This document shows, one piece after another, positions 8,056 through 16,804 of a stretch of 64,000 nt of DNA (position 1 is the stretch's first letter; the number at the start of each line of letters is the position of its first letter). The notes beneath the pieces are model-generated. The model did no database searches. It worked only from the letters and a program-made list of their open reading frames with translations, and had not been told where the DNA came from. The DNA comes from Lysobacterales bacterium (lineage in GTDB: Bacteria > Pseudomonadota > Gammaproteobacteria > Xanthomonadales > BPKI01): positions 1,875,290 to 1,939,289 of the forward strand of contig BPKI01000001.1 in assembly GCA_026005055.1 (NCBI GenBank), read 5' to 3'. The position numbers and the translations under genes were made by a program.

Positions 8056-10046
8056 GCGCGGGGCAACGGCTGCTGCTCGACCGGCGCGGTGAGCTTTGGT
8101 GTGCGCTGCTGGTCGCAGGCGCCCTCGCCCCGCATTTCGCGCGTCTCCATCCTGCGCTCTTGGTGGTCCTCGGCACCCTCTTCGCCGGAAAACTGGTGCT
8201 CTCCTGGCGCGGCGTCGGCGCGATCGCGGCGTGGCAGCGGCTGCTCCTGGTCGGAGCCGTCTTCGGCCTCGTAGTCCTGGTCCATGGCGGCGGGGCTCCG
8301 CGCGACGGCGGTATCGCCCTGCTCGCCTCGATGCTCGTGCTCAAGCTCTACGAGACGCACCGAGTCCGCGACGCCCGCGCACTGGCGGGCTTCGCCTTGT
8401 TTTCGCTGCTCGGGGCGCTGCTTCTCGACAGCTCGCTGCTCTTGAACGCCTATGCCCTCGCGATCACCACCCTCATCTTCCTGGCCCTTCGCGACTTCGC
8501 CGACCTGGGTCCAGGACGGCAGCGGAGCCGACCGCGAGCCTTTCCGCTCGGTCTTCGGGCCACGCTCGTCTCCAGCCTGGCGGCTCTGCCGCTGACCGCC
8601 CTGCTCTTCGTGCTGTTTCCGCGCCTCCCCGGGCCGCTCTGGGGCGCAGGGATCATCGAGTCCGGCCGCACCGGCCTCGGCGGGGACATGAGCCCCGGCG
8701 ATCTGCGCGAGCTGTTGATCGATGACCGCACGGCCGCGCGCGTGGAAATCCGGGCCGGGGCGATGCCGGATGAAGGGAACCGCTACCTTCGCGGCCCGGT
8801 GCTGTGGGATTTCGACGGGCGGCGCTGGAGTCGGGGCGCACCGCCCCCGCGCATGCGATCGCCCGAGCCGGTGCCCCCCGGCGCCCCGCGCATCCTCTAC
8901 GACCTGAGCCTCGAGCCGAGCGATCGGCATTGGGTTCCCGCGCTGGATGCGCCCCTCGCGGCGCCCGATGGGCTCCTGCTCGACCGAGATCGGGTTTTGC
9001 GCAGCCGCGAGCCGATCACCCGCGTCCAATCCTTTCGTCTCGAGAGCGCCCGCACCGGCGGCGGGCTCATCGGTCCCGCCTCCGCCTCCGAGCGCGCGCG
9101 CGCCCTCGCCCTGCCCGAAGGCTTCGATCCACGGAGCCGAGCGCTGGCCCGCCGCTGGATGAGCGAGGCGGGCGGCGATGCGCGCGGCTACATCGAACGC
9201 ATCCTGCGCTGGTTCGGCGAGGATTTCCGATACGACCTGGCCGCCCCCCCGCTCGGCAGGGACTCGGTCGACGATTTCCTGTTCTCCACTCGCACCGGAT
9301 ATTGCGAACATTTCGCCTCCGCCTTCGCGGTGCTGATGCGCGCGGCGGGGATTCCCGCGCGGGTGGTCACCGGCTTCCATGGGGGCTATCGCAATCCGAT
9401 CGGGGATTACTGGATCTTCCGCTACTCCGACGCCCACGCCTGGGTCGAGGTGCTGCTCGGCGACACCTGGGTTCGGATCGACCCCACGGCGGCCGTCGCC
9501 CCGGAAAGGCGCACCCTCGGTACGGAACTCGGAGGACCGGCCTTGGAAGGCGTCTTCGGCCTCCGCCGCTCCCTGGCCATGCTCGGCGACTGGATCGCCC
9601 TGCGCTGGCACCGCCTGGTGCTCGATTTCGACCATCTGCGCCAGCAACGACTGCTCCGGCCGCTGGGCATCGAGGAGACGACATGGCGGGAACTCGCCTT
9701 CCTCATCGCCCTGATCCTGGTGCTCAGCGCCATCGTCGGCTTCGCCCTGATCCTGCGCGGCGGAAGGCAGCCGCGCACCGACGCCGCCCTGCGCGCCTGG
9801 GCCCTCCTCGGGCGCAAGCTCGGGCGACTGGGCCTCGATCGCCGAGCATGCGAGGGGCCGACCGATTGGATCGCGCGAGCGGCCGCCGCGCTCCCGTCCG
9901 CCCAGGCGGAACTCTGGGGTTTCGCCGAGCGCTTCGTCGCGGCCCGCTATGCCGGGCTCGGCGCGCGGCCCGGAGAGGAACTGCTCGAGGCGGTGCGCCG
10001 CTGGCAGCCGCCGCGGACGAGCCGCCTCAGCCGGGCGGCCAACTGA
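8052..10046 (+). CDS. tgpA: TgpA-type transglutaminase-like membrane protein
   Basis: Polytopic membrane protein of 664 residues: five or six N-terminal helices (DUF3488), a large periplasmic transglutaminase-core domain, one more helix near residue 560 and a C-terminal DUF4129-like tail. The Cys-His-Asp triad is visible in TRTGYCEHFASAF (Cys near 420), SDAHAWVEV (His near 462) and VRIDPTAAV (Asp near 479). TgpA of Pseudomonas aeruginosa is essential, but its substrate is unknown. Third gene of the moxR operon; its end overlaps the convergent HIT gene by 20 bp. Confidence 0.93.
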   Translation: MSAGQRLLLDRRGELWCALLVAGALAPHFARLHPALLVVLGTLFAGKLVLSWRGVGAIAAWQRLLLVGAVFGLVVLVHGGGAPRDGGIALLASMLVLKLYETHRVRDARALAGFALFSLLGALLLDSSLLLNAYALAITTLIFLALRDFADLGPGRQRSRPRAFPLGLRATLVSSLAALPLTALLFVLFPRLPGPLWGAGIIESGRTGLGGDMSPGDLRELLIDDRTAARVEIRAGAMPDEGNRYLRGPVLWDFDGRRWSRGAPPPRMRSPEPVPPGAPRILYDLSLEPSDRHWVPALDAPLAAPDGLLLDRDRVLRSREPITRVQSFRLESARTGGGLIGPASASERARALALPEGFDPRSRALARRWMSEAGGDARGYIERILRWFGEDFRYDLAAPPLGRDSVDDFLFSTRTGYCEHFASAFAVLMRAAGIPARVVTGFHGGYRNPIGDYWIFRYSDAHAWVEVLLGDTWVRIDPTAAVAPERRTLGTELGGPALEGVFGLRRSLAMLGDWIALRWHRLVLDFDHLRQQRLLRPLGIEETTWRELAFLIALILVLSAIVGFALILRGGRQPRTDAALRAWALLGRKLGRLGLDRRACEGPTDWIARAAAALPSAQAELWGFAERFVAARYAGLGARPGEELLEAVRRWQPPRTSRLSRAAN

Positions 10047-10371
10047 GGCGCCGACCGGCCAGCAGGTGGAGGTGGAGGTGGTACACGCTCTGCCCCCCGT
10101 CGCCGCGGCAGTTGATGACGATCCGGTAGCCGCGCTCGGCAAGCCCCTCGCGGCGCGCGTAAGCCGCCGCCGCGAGCATGAGCTTGCCGAGAAGCAAGGC
10201 ATCCTCGGGCGCGGCCTCGTCGAGCGTGGGAATCGCCCGCTTGGGGATGAAGAGCACGTGCACCGGCGCCTGCGGATGGATGTCGCGGAAAGCGAGGATT
10301 TCCTCGTCCTCGTAAACGATGTCGGCCGGAATCTCGCGGCGGACGATTCTGGAAAAGAGGGTATCGCTCAT
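10027..10371 (-). CDS. hinT: HIT-family purine nucleoside phosphoramidase (HinT-like)
   Basis: Hydrolyses adenosine 5'-phosphoramidates and aminoacyl-adenylates. The histidine triad HLHLHLLAGR is at the C-terminus and the N-terminal MSDTLFSRIVRREIPADIVYED is characteristic. 114 residues, normal length. The ATG overlaps the recR stop (ATGA), so it is the distal gene of the dnaX-ybaB-recR operon. Confidence 0.95.
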   Translation of the reverse strand: MSDTLFSRIVRREIPADIVYEDEEILAFRDIHPQAPVHVLFIPKRAIPTLDEAAPEDALLLGKLMLAAAAYARREGLAERGYRIVINCRGDGGQSVYHLHLHLLAGRRLSWPPG

Positions 10372-10979
10372 GGCTGAGAGGCTCCCGTGGGTCTACGCGA
10401 CTGGAACGCATGGGCGAGCGTGCTGCGGTCGACGTAATCGAGATCGCTGCCCACCGGCAATCCGAAGGCGAGCCGGCTCGCCCGCACGCCGCGCGCAGCA
10501 GCGAGCTCGGCCAGATAATGAGCCGTCGCCTCGCCCTCCACCGTCGCCCCGGTGGCGACGATCAGCTCCCTTACTTCTCCCTCTTCGAGACGCCGGATGA
10601 GCCGATCGAAGCCGAGCTCTTCCGGACCCAGGCCGTCGACCGGCGAAAGACGCCCGTGGAGGACGAAGTACCGGCCGCGATAACCGGTCGCCAGTTCGAT
10701 CGAGAGCAGATCGAGCGGCGTCTCGACCACGCAAAGGAGGCTTCCGTCCCGATCCGCGGCGCTGCAGATCGCACAGGTCTCGGCATCGCTCAGCATCCGG
10801 CAGCGTGCGCAATGACCCACCCGCTCGACGGCTTCTCGCAGCGCCTCGGCAAGCCGTCTCGCGCCATCCCGGTCGCGTTCGAGCAAGTGGAACGCCAGAC
10901 GCTGCGCGCTCTTCGGACCGATCCCGGGAAGACGACGCAGCGCCTCGATCAAGGCTTCGACCCGATTCGGCAGGCTCAC
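10368..10979 (-). CDS. recR: recombination mediator RecR
   Basis: Works with RecF/RecO to load RecA on gapped DNA. Helix-hairpin-helix segment LRRLPGIGPKSAQRLAFHLL (residues ~14-33), a four-Cys zinc finger (CARCRMLSDAETCAIC, ~57-72) and a Toprim domain starting LLCVVETPLDLL. The start is GTG at 10979 and overlaps the ybaB stop (GTGA). 203 residues. Confidence 0.97.
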   Translation of the reverse strand: MSLPNRVEALIEALRRLPGIGPKSAQRLAFHLLERDRDGARRLAEALREAVERVGHCARCRMLSDAETCAICSAADRDGSLLCVVETPLDLLSIELATGYRGRYFVLHGRLSPVDGLGPEELGFDRLIRRLEEGEVRELIVATGATVEGEATAHYLAELAAARGVRASRLAFGLPVGSDLDYVDRSTLAHAFQSRRPTGASQP

Positions 10980-11311
10980 GGCGGCGCGATGCCCGGAAGG
11001 ATTCCCGGTACCAGCCCAGCGGCCATTCCCAACGCGGACAAACGCTCGCGAGCCAGCGCGCGGGCACGCTCGAGCGCATCGTTCACCGCGGCGGCGAGGA
11101 GATCCTCGAGCAGCTCCGGATTGGCTTCGCGAAGCGAAGCTTCGATCCGCACCGCTTTGACCACCATGCTGCCGCTCATCCGCACCTCCACCATCCCGCC
11201 CCCGGCTCGTCCCAGCACCTCCTCGCGCTCGAGCGCCGCCTGGACTTCGCTCATGCGCTCCTGAAGCTCGCGGGCGCGGCGCAGCAGCTCGGCGATGGGT
11301 CCCTTGATCAT
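10976..11311 (-). CDS. ybaB: YbaB/EbfC nucleoid-associated protein
   Basis: Small DNA-binding dimer, usually encoded between dnaX and recR as here. The MIKGPIAELLRRARELQERM start and the GGGMVEVRMSG core are typical. 111 residues from the ATG at 11311, 11 bp after the dnaX stop. The long open frame upstream of this ATG runs antiparallel through dnaX and is not coding. Confidence 0.95.
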   Translation of the reverse strand: MIKGPIAELLRRARELQERMSEVQAALEREEVLGRAGGGMVEVRMSGSMVVKAVRIEASLREANPELLEDLLAAAVNDALERARALARERLSALGMAAGLVPGILPGIAPP

Positions 11312-11321
11312 GACGGCGGCC

Positions 11322-12896
11322 TCAGGTCGGTTCGATCGAATCGGGAAGGATCCTCGCCCCGAGCCTCGCGCGCAACTCCCGCACCGTCGGATCCGCCTCC
11401 GCGGCATGAACGGCCGCTTGCCGCCGCCCCTCGTCCTCACGACGCCGCTGCTCATGCCAGGTCGGACCGCGGAAGCGGCGCCCGACGGCGATCTCGATCC
11501 GGATCGGACGGCCGAGGGCCTCGCCGACGGCGCGCTCGAGGGCGCTCTTGCTGTTCGGGGTGAGCAGCGGACGGTCTTCCTCGTCGATCTCGAGCCGCAA
11601 GAGCTCACCCTCCAGCGAAGCGAAACGGGTGATCTCGGCGAGGCTGGCCTCGGGTCCGGAAAGACCGAGACCCTGCAGGAACGCGGGCCAACGCTCGGCA
11701 TCGAGCGCCACCGGCCGCGGCGGATCGCCCACCGCTCGCCGCGAATCCTCCTCCTTGACGGCCGACCTCGTCGCTTTCGCGAGCATTGCGGAGGATGGGG
11801 TGTCGTCCGCCCCAACGCCCGCGAGCGGCCGGAAGGCGAACATCCTCCAGATCGTCATTTCGAATCCGATGCGGCGGCTCGGGGCGAGCGGGAGGTCCCG
11901 ACGCCCGAGCAGAGCCATCTGGTACCAGAGCTGGAGCGTCTCATCGGAGAGGCTTTCGGCCAACGGCCGCCAAGGCGCGGACAGGCGGTCGCGGGCGCTC
12001 GGCACCAGGCGTGCCACCTGGAGACGGTGGAGACCCTCCGCCAGCGCGGCGAGCAAATTGCCATGGTCGAGGTCGATGGCGCTCAGCGCCGTGAGCACGG
12101 CGTCCACGCGCTCTGCATCACCCGAGGCGAGCGCCAGCAACAGCTCCGGAAGACGGTCGCGCCCCGCCCAGCCGAGCATCGCCTCGACTTCCGCGTGGAG
12201 CACCCGGCCGCCCCCGAAGGCGATGGCCTGGTCGAGGAGGGACAGGCCGTCCCGGAGGCTGCCTTCGGCGGCTTGTGCGAGCGATCGCATCGCCTCCGGC
12301 TCGAAGACGATGTCCTCGCGCTCGGCAATGAAGGCGAGACGCTCGGCGATCCGCTCCGGCTCGAGCGCGGTCAGGGAGAGTTTGAGACAGCGCGAGAGCA
12401 CGGTGGCCGGCAGCCGCTCGGGGTCGGTGGTGGCGAAGAGGAAACGGACATGCCCAGGCGGCTCCTCCAGGGTCTTGAGCAGCGCGTTGAACGCCGAGCG
12501 CGAGAGCATGTGCACCTCGTCGATGAGATACACCTTCGAACGGCCCCGCACCGGCGCGTATTGAGCGCCCTCGATGAGATCGCGCACGTGGTCCACGCCG
12601 GTGTTCGAGGCGGCGTCGATCTCGATCAGATCGGGGTGGCAACCCTCGTCGATCTCGCGACAGGAACCGCAAATCCCACAGGGCTCCGGTCGGACCCCTT
12701 CCTCGCATTGCAGGGCCTTGGCGAAGATCCGCGCCAGCGTGGTCTTGCCCACGCCCCGAGTTCCCGCGAAGAGGATCGCATGGTGAATGCGACCGCTGGC
12801 GAGCGCATGGGTGAGGACCCGGACGACGTGCTCCTGTCCGACCAGCTCGGCGAAACGACGCGGTCGCCACTTGCGGGCGAGTGCGAGATAGGACAT
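11322..12896 (-). CDS. dnaX: DNA polymerase III subunit tau/gamma
   Basis: Clamp-loader ATPase. N-terminal MSYLALARKWRPRRFAELVG, Walker A GTRGVGKTT (~45-53), four-Cys zinc module (CEEGVRPEPCGICGSC), DEVHML Walker B (~126) and the SRC arginine finger. At 524 residues it is shorter than the 643 of E. coli tau; the C-terminal part is reduced. No A-rich slippery heptamer with stem-loop was seen where E. coli frameshifts, so a programmed gamma product is not evident. First gene of the dnaX-ybaB-recR-hinT operon. Confidence 0.96.
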   Translation of the reverse strand: MSYLALARKWRPRRFAELVGQEHVVRVLTHALASGRIHHAILFAGTRGVGKTTLARIFAKALQCEEGVRPEPCGICGSCREIDEGCHPDLIEIDAASNTGVDHVRDLIEGAQYAPVRGRSKVYLIDEVHMLSRSAFNALLKTLEEPPGHVRFLFATTDPERLPATVLSRCLKLSLTALEPERIAERLAFIAEREDIVFEPEAMRSLAQAAEGSLRDGLSLLDQAIAFGGGRVLHAEVEAMLGWAGRDRLPELLLALASGDAERVDAVLTALSAIDLDHGNLLAALAEGLHRLQVARLVPSARDRLSAPWRPLAESLSDETLQLWYQMALLGRRDLPLAPSRRIGFEMTIWRMFAFRPLAGVGADDTPSSAMLAKATRSAVKEEDSRRAVGDPPRPVALDAERWPAFLQGLGLSGPEASLAEITRFASLEGELLRLEIDEEDRPLLTPNSKSALERAVGEALGRPIRIEIAVGRRFRGPTWHEQRRREDEGRRQAAVHAAEADPTVRELRARLGARILPDSIEPT

Positions 12897-12977
12897 GACC
12901 GCTTGAGCAAGGGACCTCCCTCATTCTGCCCATGGCGCAGGCGAGCCGCCATGCCGGCGAAGCACGCGGGGGACCGT

Positions 12978-12983
12978 TATACT
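12978..12983 (+). promoter_or_regulatory. possible -10 element for the cytochrome c pair
   Basis: TATACT lies 46 bp upstream of the cytochrome start in the short space between divergent dnaX and the cytochrome genes. No convincing -35 is seen, so this is only a candidate. Confidence 0.3.
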
Positions 12984-13028
12984 CTTCCGCCGTTCGCCCC
13001 GGCGAGGGGCCAATCCCTTCGAGCTTCG

Positions 13029-13373
13029 ATGATCCATCCTTTCCGCATGCGCCTGTTGCCCGCCTTCCTGTTGCTCGGCCTCGGTGTCACCGCGACCGCC
13101 GCCGAGCTCCCCGCCGGCGATGCCGATCGCGGCAGGACGAAGGCCTACACCTGCCGCGGGTGCCACGGCATTCCCGGTTATCGCAACGTCTACCCGCACT
13201 ACCACGTGCCGCTGATCGCCGGCCAGAACGAGGCCTACCTGGCGCAAGCGCTGCTCAGCTATCGGGAGGGTCGCCGCCGTCACCCGACCATGCGCGCGCA
13301 GGGGCTGACGCTCTCCGACCAGGACATCGCCGACATCGCCGCCTTTCTCGCGCGCGCCGGAGAACGCCCATGA
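13029..13373 (+). CDS. secreted monoheme c-type cytochrome
   Basis: Signal peptide (RMRLLPAFLLLGLGVTATAA) and one heme-binding site CRGCH near residue 44, followed by the usual class I fold with a C-terminal helix (DQDIADIAAFLARAG). The distal Met could be in HPTMRAQGL (~90). A second ATG at 13047 is equally possible as start. Coupled by ATGA to a second cytochrome, so the pair is probably a diheme-like electron carrier made of two subunits. Partner oxidase or reductase not seen nearby. Confidence 0.88.
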   Translation: MIHPFRMRLLPAFLLLGLGVTATAAELPAGDADRGRTKAYTCRGCHGIPGYRNVYPHYHVPLIAGQNEAYLAQALLSYREGRRRHPTMRAQGLTLSDQDIADIAAFLARAGERP

Positions 13374-13708
13374 GCATTCGCGAGCTATTGATCGCCCTTG
13401 CCATGCTCCCGGTCATGCCCGTCTGGGCGGGTGATCCCATCGCCGGCCAACAAAAGTCCCAGCCCTGCCAGGCTTGCCACGGTCCGGATGGCAATCAGAC
13501 CGTCGACCCGAGCTACCCGAAGATCGGCGGGCAGTACGAGGATTATCTCGTCCGCGCGATGCTCGCCTACAAGAACGGCGAACGCGAGAATGCGATCATG
13601 CAGGGCTTCATGGCCCCCTTGAGCGAGCGGGACATCCGCGATCTCGCCGCGTTCTATGCGAGGCAGCCGCGAATCATCGGCGACCTGAGGAACGCCTACC
13701 GCGACTGA
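13370..13708 (+). CDS. secreted monoheme c-type cytochrome
   Basis: 112 residues with a short signal peptide (MSIRELLIALAMLPVMPVWA) and one CQACH heme site near residue 35. KIGGQYEDYL and a Met-containing MQGFMAPLSERDIRDLAAFYA segment fit the cytochrome c4/c553 half-module. Together with the preceding gene it resembles a split cytochrome c4. Ends 2 bp before the convergent nfuA stop. Confidence 0.9.
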   Translation: MSIRELLIALAMLPVMPVWAGDPIAGQQKSQPCQACHGPDGNQTVDPSYPKIGGQYEDYLVRAMLAYKNGERENAIMQGFMAPLSERDIRDLAAFYARQPRIIGDLRNAYRD

Positions 13709-13710
13709 GC

Positions 13711-14331
13711 TCAGCGGGCGCGGGGGTGATAGGGATTCCTCCCCGCGGCATGGTCGGTGACATCCACGACCTCGACGATCTCCGGGAAGCGCTCGCGCAG
13801 GCTCCGAGCGATGCCTTCGCGGAGCGTCTGATCGACCAGCCCGCAGCCCTGGCAACTGCCGCCGAAACGCAGCACGACGACCCCGCCCGCCTCGATCGCG
13901 ACCAGTTCGACGTGTCCGCGATGACGGGCGAGCGCCGGATTGATCTCCTGCTCGATCAGATAGCGGACGCGATCGGACAGGGGCGCATCCGGCTCGGGAG
14001 CGATGCCCCGAAGCCTCGGCGCCCGGATGCTGAGGGCATGGCCCGCGCCCTCCTTGATCAGGTCGATCACCGCTCCCTCGAGGAATGGGATCGCCGTGGA
14101 ATCCACCCAGAGGGTGAAGCCCTCGCAAGGAATCGCGAGCTCTCCGCCGGAAAGCTCGGAGGGCGCGCAGAATTCCAGGCGGCAATCCGCGGCAGGGGTT
14201 CCGCCGCGGATCACCGACAGCCGAATGCCCAGTCCCGGCTCCTCTTGGGCCTCGATCAGTCGCCGGAAGTGGGTCCTGGCCGCCTCGCTCAGTTCGATCA
14301 CCGCCAATTTCGCCGATTGGTCGCTCAGCAT
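13711..14331 (-). CDS. nfuA: Fe-S biogenesis protein NfuA
   Basis: Carrier that delivers 4Fe-4S clusters to target enzymes. N-terminal degenerate A-type domain (residues ~1-100) plus C-terminal Nfu domain with the cluster-binding GGSCQGCGLVDQTL motif (CxxC near 166-169). Length ~206 from the ATG at 14331, slightly over the E. coli protein (191). The longer open frame upstream has no family similarity and was not used. Confidence 0.94.
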   Translation of the reverse strand: MLSDQSAKLAVIELSEAARTHFRRLIEAQEEPGLGIRLSVIRGGTPAADCRLEFCAPSELSGGELAIPCEGFTLWVDSTAIPFLEGAVIDLIKEGAGHALSIRAPRLRGIAPEPDAPLSDRVRYLIEQEINPALARHRGHVELVAIEAGGVVVLRFGGSCQGCGLVDQTLREGIARSLRERFPEIVEVVDVTDHAAGRNPYHPRAR

Positions 14332-14405
14332 CCATTCTAGGCCGCGACGCGGCTTCGGCGGCCCTAGAATGGTCGGGTCGCCTCCTGAGAAGCCGCCGCA
14401 CGCCG

Positions 14406-14744
14406 ATGAGAACCCTCTCCGATCTCCTGAACGCACGCTGCCGTCCTCGCCGGCCGGACACCGACCGACTCGACGCGGATCGGATCGAGGCCCTGCTCGC
14501 GTTGCTGCCGGGCTGGACGCGGGAGGGTGCGGGCATCGCGAAGACCTTCCGCTTCCCGGATTACCACCGAACGATGGCCTTCGTGAACGCGGTGGCCTGG
14601 ATCGCCCACCGGGAGGACCACCATCCCGATTTGACGGTCTCCTACGCGAGCTGTCGGGTGTATTTCAGCACCCACGACACCGGCGGTCTCTCGGAGAACG
14701 ACTTCATCTGCGCCGCCAAGGTCGAGGCCTTGCTCGGCGGCTGA
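14406..14744 (+). CDS. phhB: pterin-4a-carbinolamine dehydratase
   Basis: Dehydrates 4a-hydroxytetrahydropterin to recycle the cofactor of phenylalanine hydroxylase. The catalytic histidine cluster is in AHREDHHPDLTVSY (~67-80), followed by VYFSTHDTGGLSENDF, which is the family signature. 112 residues. No phenylalanine hydroxylase gene is adjacent in the window. Confidence 0.93.
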   Translation: MRTLSDLLNARCRPRRPDTDRLDADRIEALLALLPGWTREGAGIAKTFRFPDYHRTMAFVNAVAWIAHREDHHPDLTVSYASCRVYFSTHDTGGLSENDFICAAKVEALLGG

Positions 14745-14762
14745 ACGCCGCCCGCCGCGGGC

Positions 14763-15611
14763 TCAGTCCTCGAGCTGCTCGCGGGCGTAAGCCGCATCGA
14801 GGGCCTGCATCGCATCGATCGGTTCGATCGAGGCGGCGCGGCGATAGGCCTTTTCGGCCTCTTCGAGGCCCTTGTCGCCCTCGAGCAGCAGCAGGCCGTT
14901 GCCGTACTCGATCCAGGCGATCGGCGCTGCCGGCGTGAGTTCGGTGGCGCGCCGCAGGTGCTCACGGGCAGCGCTCGCTTTGGCGCCATAGGTCAATCCG
15001 CCGATGGTCGCGCCGACCTTGGCGATGATCTCCGCGTGATAAAGACCCATCGCCGAATGCGCCTCGGCATGATCCGGAACCGCCGCGAGCGTCTTCGACA
15101 GGCTCTCCCGCACCTTGCCGCCGAGGCCCTCGGCGAGCGCGCGCGCGATGGAGATACCCTGCCCGTAACGCCCGAGCGCGAAGGCACGCAAGTAATGCAG
15201 GTTCACCGCATCGGGGAGAGCGGCCAGCGCCTGCTCGCAGCGTTCGGCGACCGCCATGAAACGCCGGAGCTTGGCCGTCTCATCCGTTTCCAGGTATTGC
15301 GCGTAGATCCCTTCGGCCTTCGCGGCCACCACGGCCCCGACGGGCCCGAGCTCGCTGCCCCGACGATAGGCCTCCTCGAAATCGCCGCGGTGGAATGCCC
15401 CCCAGGCTGCGATCAGCGAGGACAGAGCCGCCTCGACTTCCCGCGCCCCGGCTCGCGCCCCGCTGGCCTTCAGCCCTTTCCCGACCGTCGTCGGATCGGG
15501 AAAAGGCTCGCGATCGCCGCGATGGAGCTCATCCCAGTCGCGGCGCAGCTTCTCCACCGAACGGTCGAAGGATGCCTGGGAACCGGGGTACGCCCGCCAC
15601 TTCTTGCTCAT
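14763..15611 (-). CDS. TPR-like hypothetical protein
   Basis: No named family recognised. The 282-residue product is helical and has TPR-like repeats, clearest in the C-terminal half (EAHSAMGLYHAEI, PIAWIEYGNGLLLLEGDKGLEEAEKAYRR, split here by unrelated sequence). No signal peptide or membrane helix. The ATG at 15611 is preceded by GGAG at good spacing and is preferred over the GTG four codons upstream. Transcribed divergently from a phasin gene. Confidence 0.72.
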   Translation of the reverse strand: MSKKWRAYPGSQASFDRSVEKLRRDWDELHRGDREPFPDPTTVGKGLKASGARAGAREVEAALSSLIAAWGAFHRGDFEEAYRRGSELGPVGAVVAAKAEGIYAQYLETDETAKLRRFMAVAERCEQALAALPDAVNLHYLRAFALGRYGQGISIARALAEGLGGKVRESLSKTLAAVPDHAEAHSAMGLYHAEIIAKVGATIGGLTYGAKASAAREHLRRATELTPAAPIAWIEYGNGLLLLEGDKGLEEAEKAYRRAASIEPIDAMQALDAAYAREQLED

Positions 15612-15655
15612 CGGAGACTCCACCGCAAAGACCCGGAATCAAGCTTGGGTGAGCT

Positions 15656-15694
15656 CTAGGACCCTCGCAAGCGCCCTAGGGTGTTTGTTCTAGG
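15656..15694 (+). promoter_or_regulatory. CTAGG-repeat region upstream of phasin gene
   Basis: Three CTAGG copies (15656-15660, 15676-15680, 15690-15694) lie in the divergent region between the TPR-like gene and the phasin gene; the middle one is part of the palindrome CCCTAGGG. Spacing of starts is 20 and 14 bp. This looks like an operator cluster, perhaps for a PHA regulator, but no protein can be assigned. Confidence 0.35.
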
Positions 15695-15741
15695 GAGAGG
15701 CCTTAGCCTGGAACGCCTCTCGGTCATCTTGAGCTCGCACC

Positions 15742-16131
15742 ATGCACGACAAGCATACGCACCGTTCAATCAGCCTTTCCTCGCTCGGCGATTTCCGCCG
15801 TCTTTGGCTCGCCGGCCTGGGCGCCGTGGCCCTCGCCGAGCGCCATGGACGAGACTGGTTCGCCCGCCTGGTCGATGAGGGCGAGCGCATCCGCGAGGAA
15901 AGTGCCACGGCCGCCCGAATGCTCTATCGGCGGGCGGGACGAAGCCTCGCTTCGCGGCGCGATTGGATCCGGGAGCGGATCGCCGATGCCGCGGAGCGAC
16001 TCGGCCGGAGTGTGGAGGACCTGGCTTCCTCTCTCGTCGAGCGCGTGGGCATTCCCTCGCGCCGCGAGCTCCGCGAGCTCTCCGCGCGGATGGCGGAACT
16101 CCGGCAACGCTTGCGCGAACTCGCGAACTGA
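15742..16131 (+). CDS. phasin-family (PhaF/PhaI-like) protein
   Basis: 129 residues, helical and highly charged. RRLWLAGLGAVALAERHGRDWFARLVDEGERI (split for length: RRLWLAGLGAVALAE then HGRDWFARLVDEG) matches the polyhydroxyalkanoate granule-associated phasin signature, and the C-terminal VERVGIPSRRELRELSARMAEL helix recurs in the second phasin at 41363. Phasins coat PHA granules. Unlike the second copy it lacks a Lys/Ala/Pro-rich tail. Confidence 0.82.
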   Translation: MHDKHTHRSISLSSLGDFRRLWLAGLGAVALAERHGRDWFARLVDEGERIREESATAARMLYRRAGRSLASRRDWIRERIADAAERLGRSVEDLASSLVERVGIPSRRELRELSARMAELRQRLRELAN

Positions 16132-16158
16132 GCGGCCCGCCTCGAGTCCTCCGCGCGC

Positions 16159-16794
16159 TCAACGCCGGTAAGCCGCGGCCAAGGCGAGCAGATGGTTGCG
16201 AGCCGGCTGCGCCAGCAGCGGCGCGATCAGCATCATCACCTGATAAACGCCGGCGGCGAGATCGGCGCTCGCGCCCTCGGTCTGGCCGCGACGAGCGGCA
16301 TCGTAGCCCAGCCAGAACACGGTCACGAGCAGAACGTTCTCGGTCGCCGCCTCCATCTCCCGCGGGGAGGCGGCGACCATGCCGCGCAGGGCCAGCCCGG
16401 AGAGGAGCCGTTGCACGCTCTCGCGCGCCCGCCTGAGCAGCCGCCCGAAGCGGACGCGGATCCGGCGGTGACGGCTGAGGATGTCCACCAGATCGCGGTA
16501 GAGGAAACGCGAGGCCCAGAGGCACTCGAAGACCGAGTGGAGCTGGAACCAGAGGTCCTCGAGATCGGGCAGTCGCTCCCCCGGCATCGTCAGGGCTTCG
16601 TCCAGGCGCATCTCGTGCGCCGCGAAGAGCTGCTCGACAATGTCCTCTTTGCTGCGGAAGTGGTAATAGAGGTTGCCCGGGCTGATCTCGAGCTCCTCGG
16701 CGATGTGATTGGTGCTGACGTTGGGCTCGCCGCGCTCGTTGAACAGCGCGAGGCTGGTTTCGAGGATGCGCTCGCGCGTCTTGCGCGCCGGCAC
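16159..16794 (-). CDS. TetR-family transcriptional regulator
   Basis: N-terminal TetR helix-turn-helix: RERILETSLALFNERGEPNV and HIAEELEISPGNLYYHFRSK (residues ~7-46). The C-terminal ligand domain is helical and shows the YRDLVDIL pattern seen in a TetR group tied to fatty acid/PHA metabolism. GTG start at 16794, 10 bp after the acyl-CoA-binding protein stop, so the two are co-transcribed. The effector may be an acyl-CoA; that is inference from the neighbour. Confidence 0.88.
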   Translation of the reverse strand: MPARKTRERILETSLALFNERGEPNVSTNHIAEELEISPGNLYYHFRSKEDIVEQLFAAHEMRLDEALTMPGERLPDLEDLWFQLHSVFECLWASRFLYRDLVDILSRHRRIRVRFGRLLRRARESVQRLLSGLALRGMVAASPREMEAATENVLLVTVFWLGYDAARRGQTEGASADLAAGVYQVMMLIAPLLAQPARNHLLALAAAYRR

Positions 16795-16804
16795 GGTGCT
16801 GTGC

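Noticed and set aside
7956..10202. 748-codon open frame on the minus strand
   Set aside because: Shadow of the TgpA-type gene; no family signature, composition typical of GC-rich antisense.
11322..12896. programmed frameshift in dnaX
   Set aside because: No A-run slippery site with downstream hairpin was seen in the region where E. coli makes gamma.
12897..13028. 4.5S SRP RNA next to dnaX
   Set aside because: Looked for the conserved GGUC...GGAAGCAGCC core on both strands; not present.
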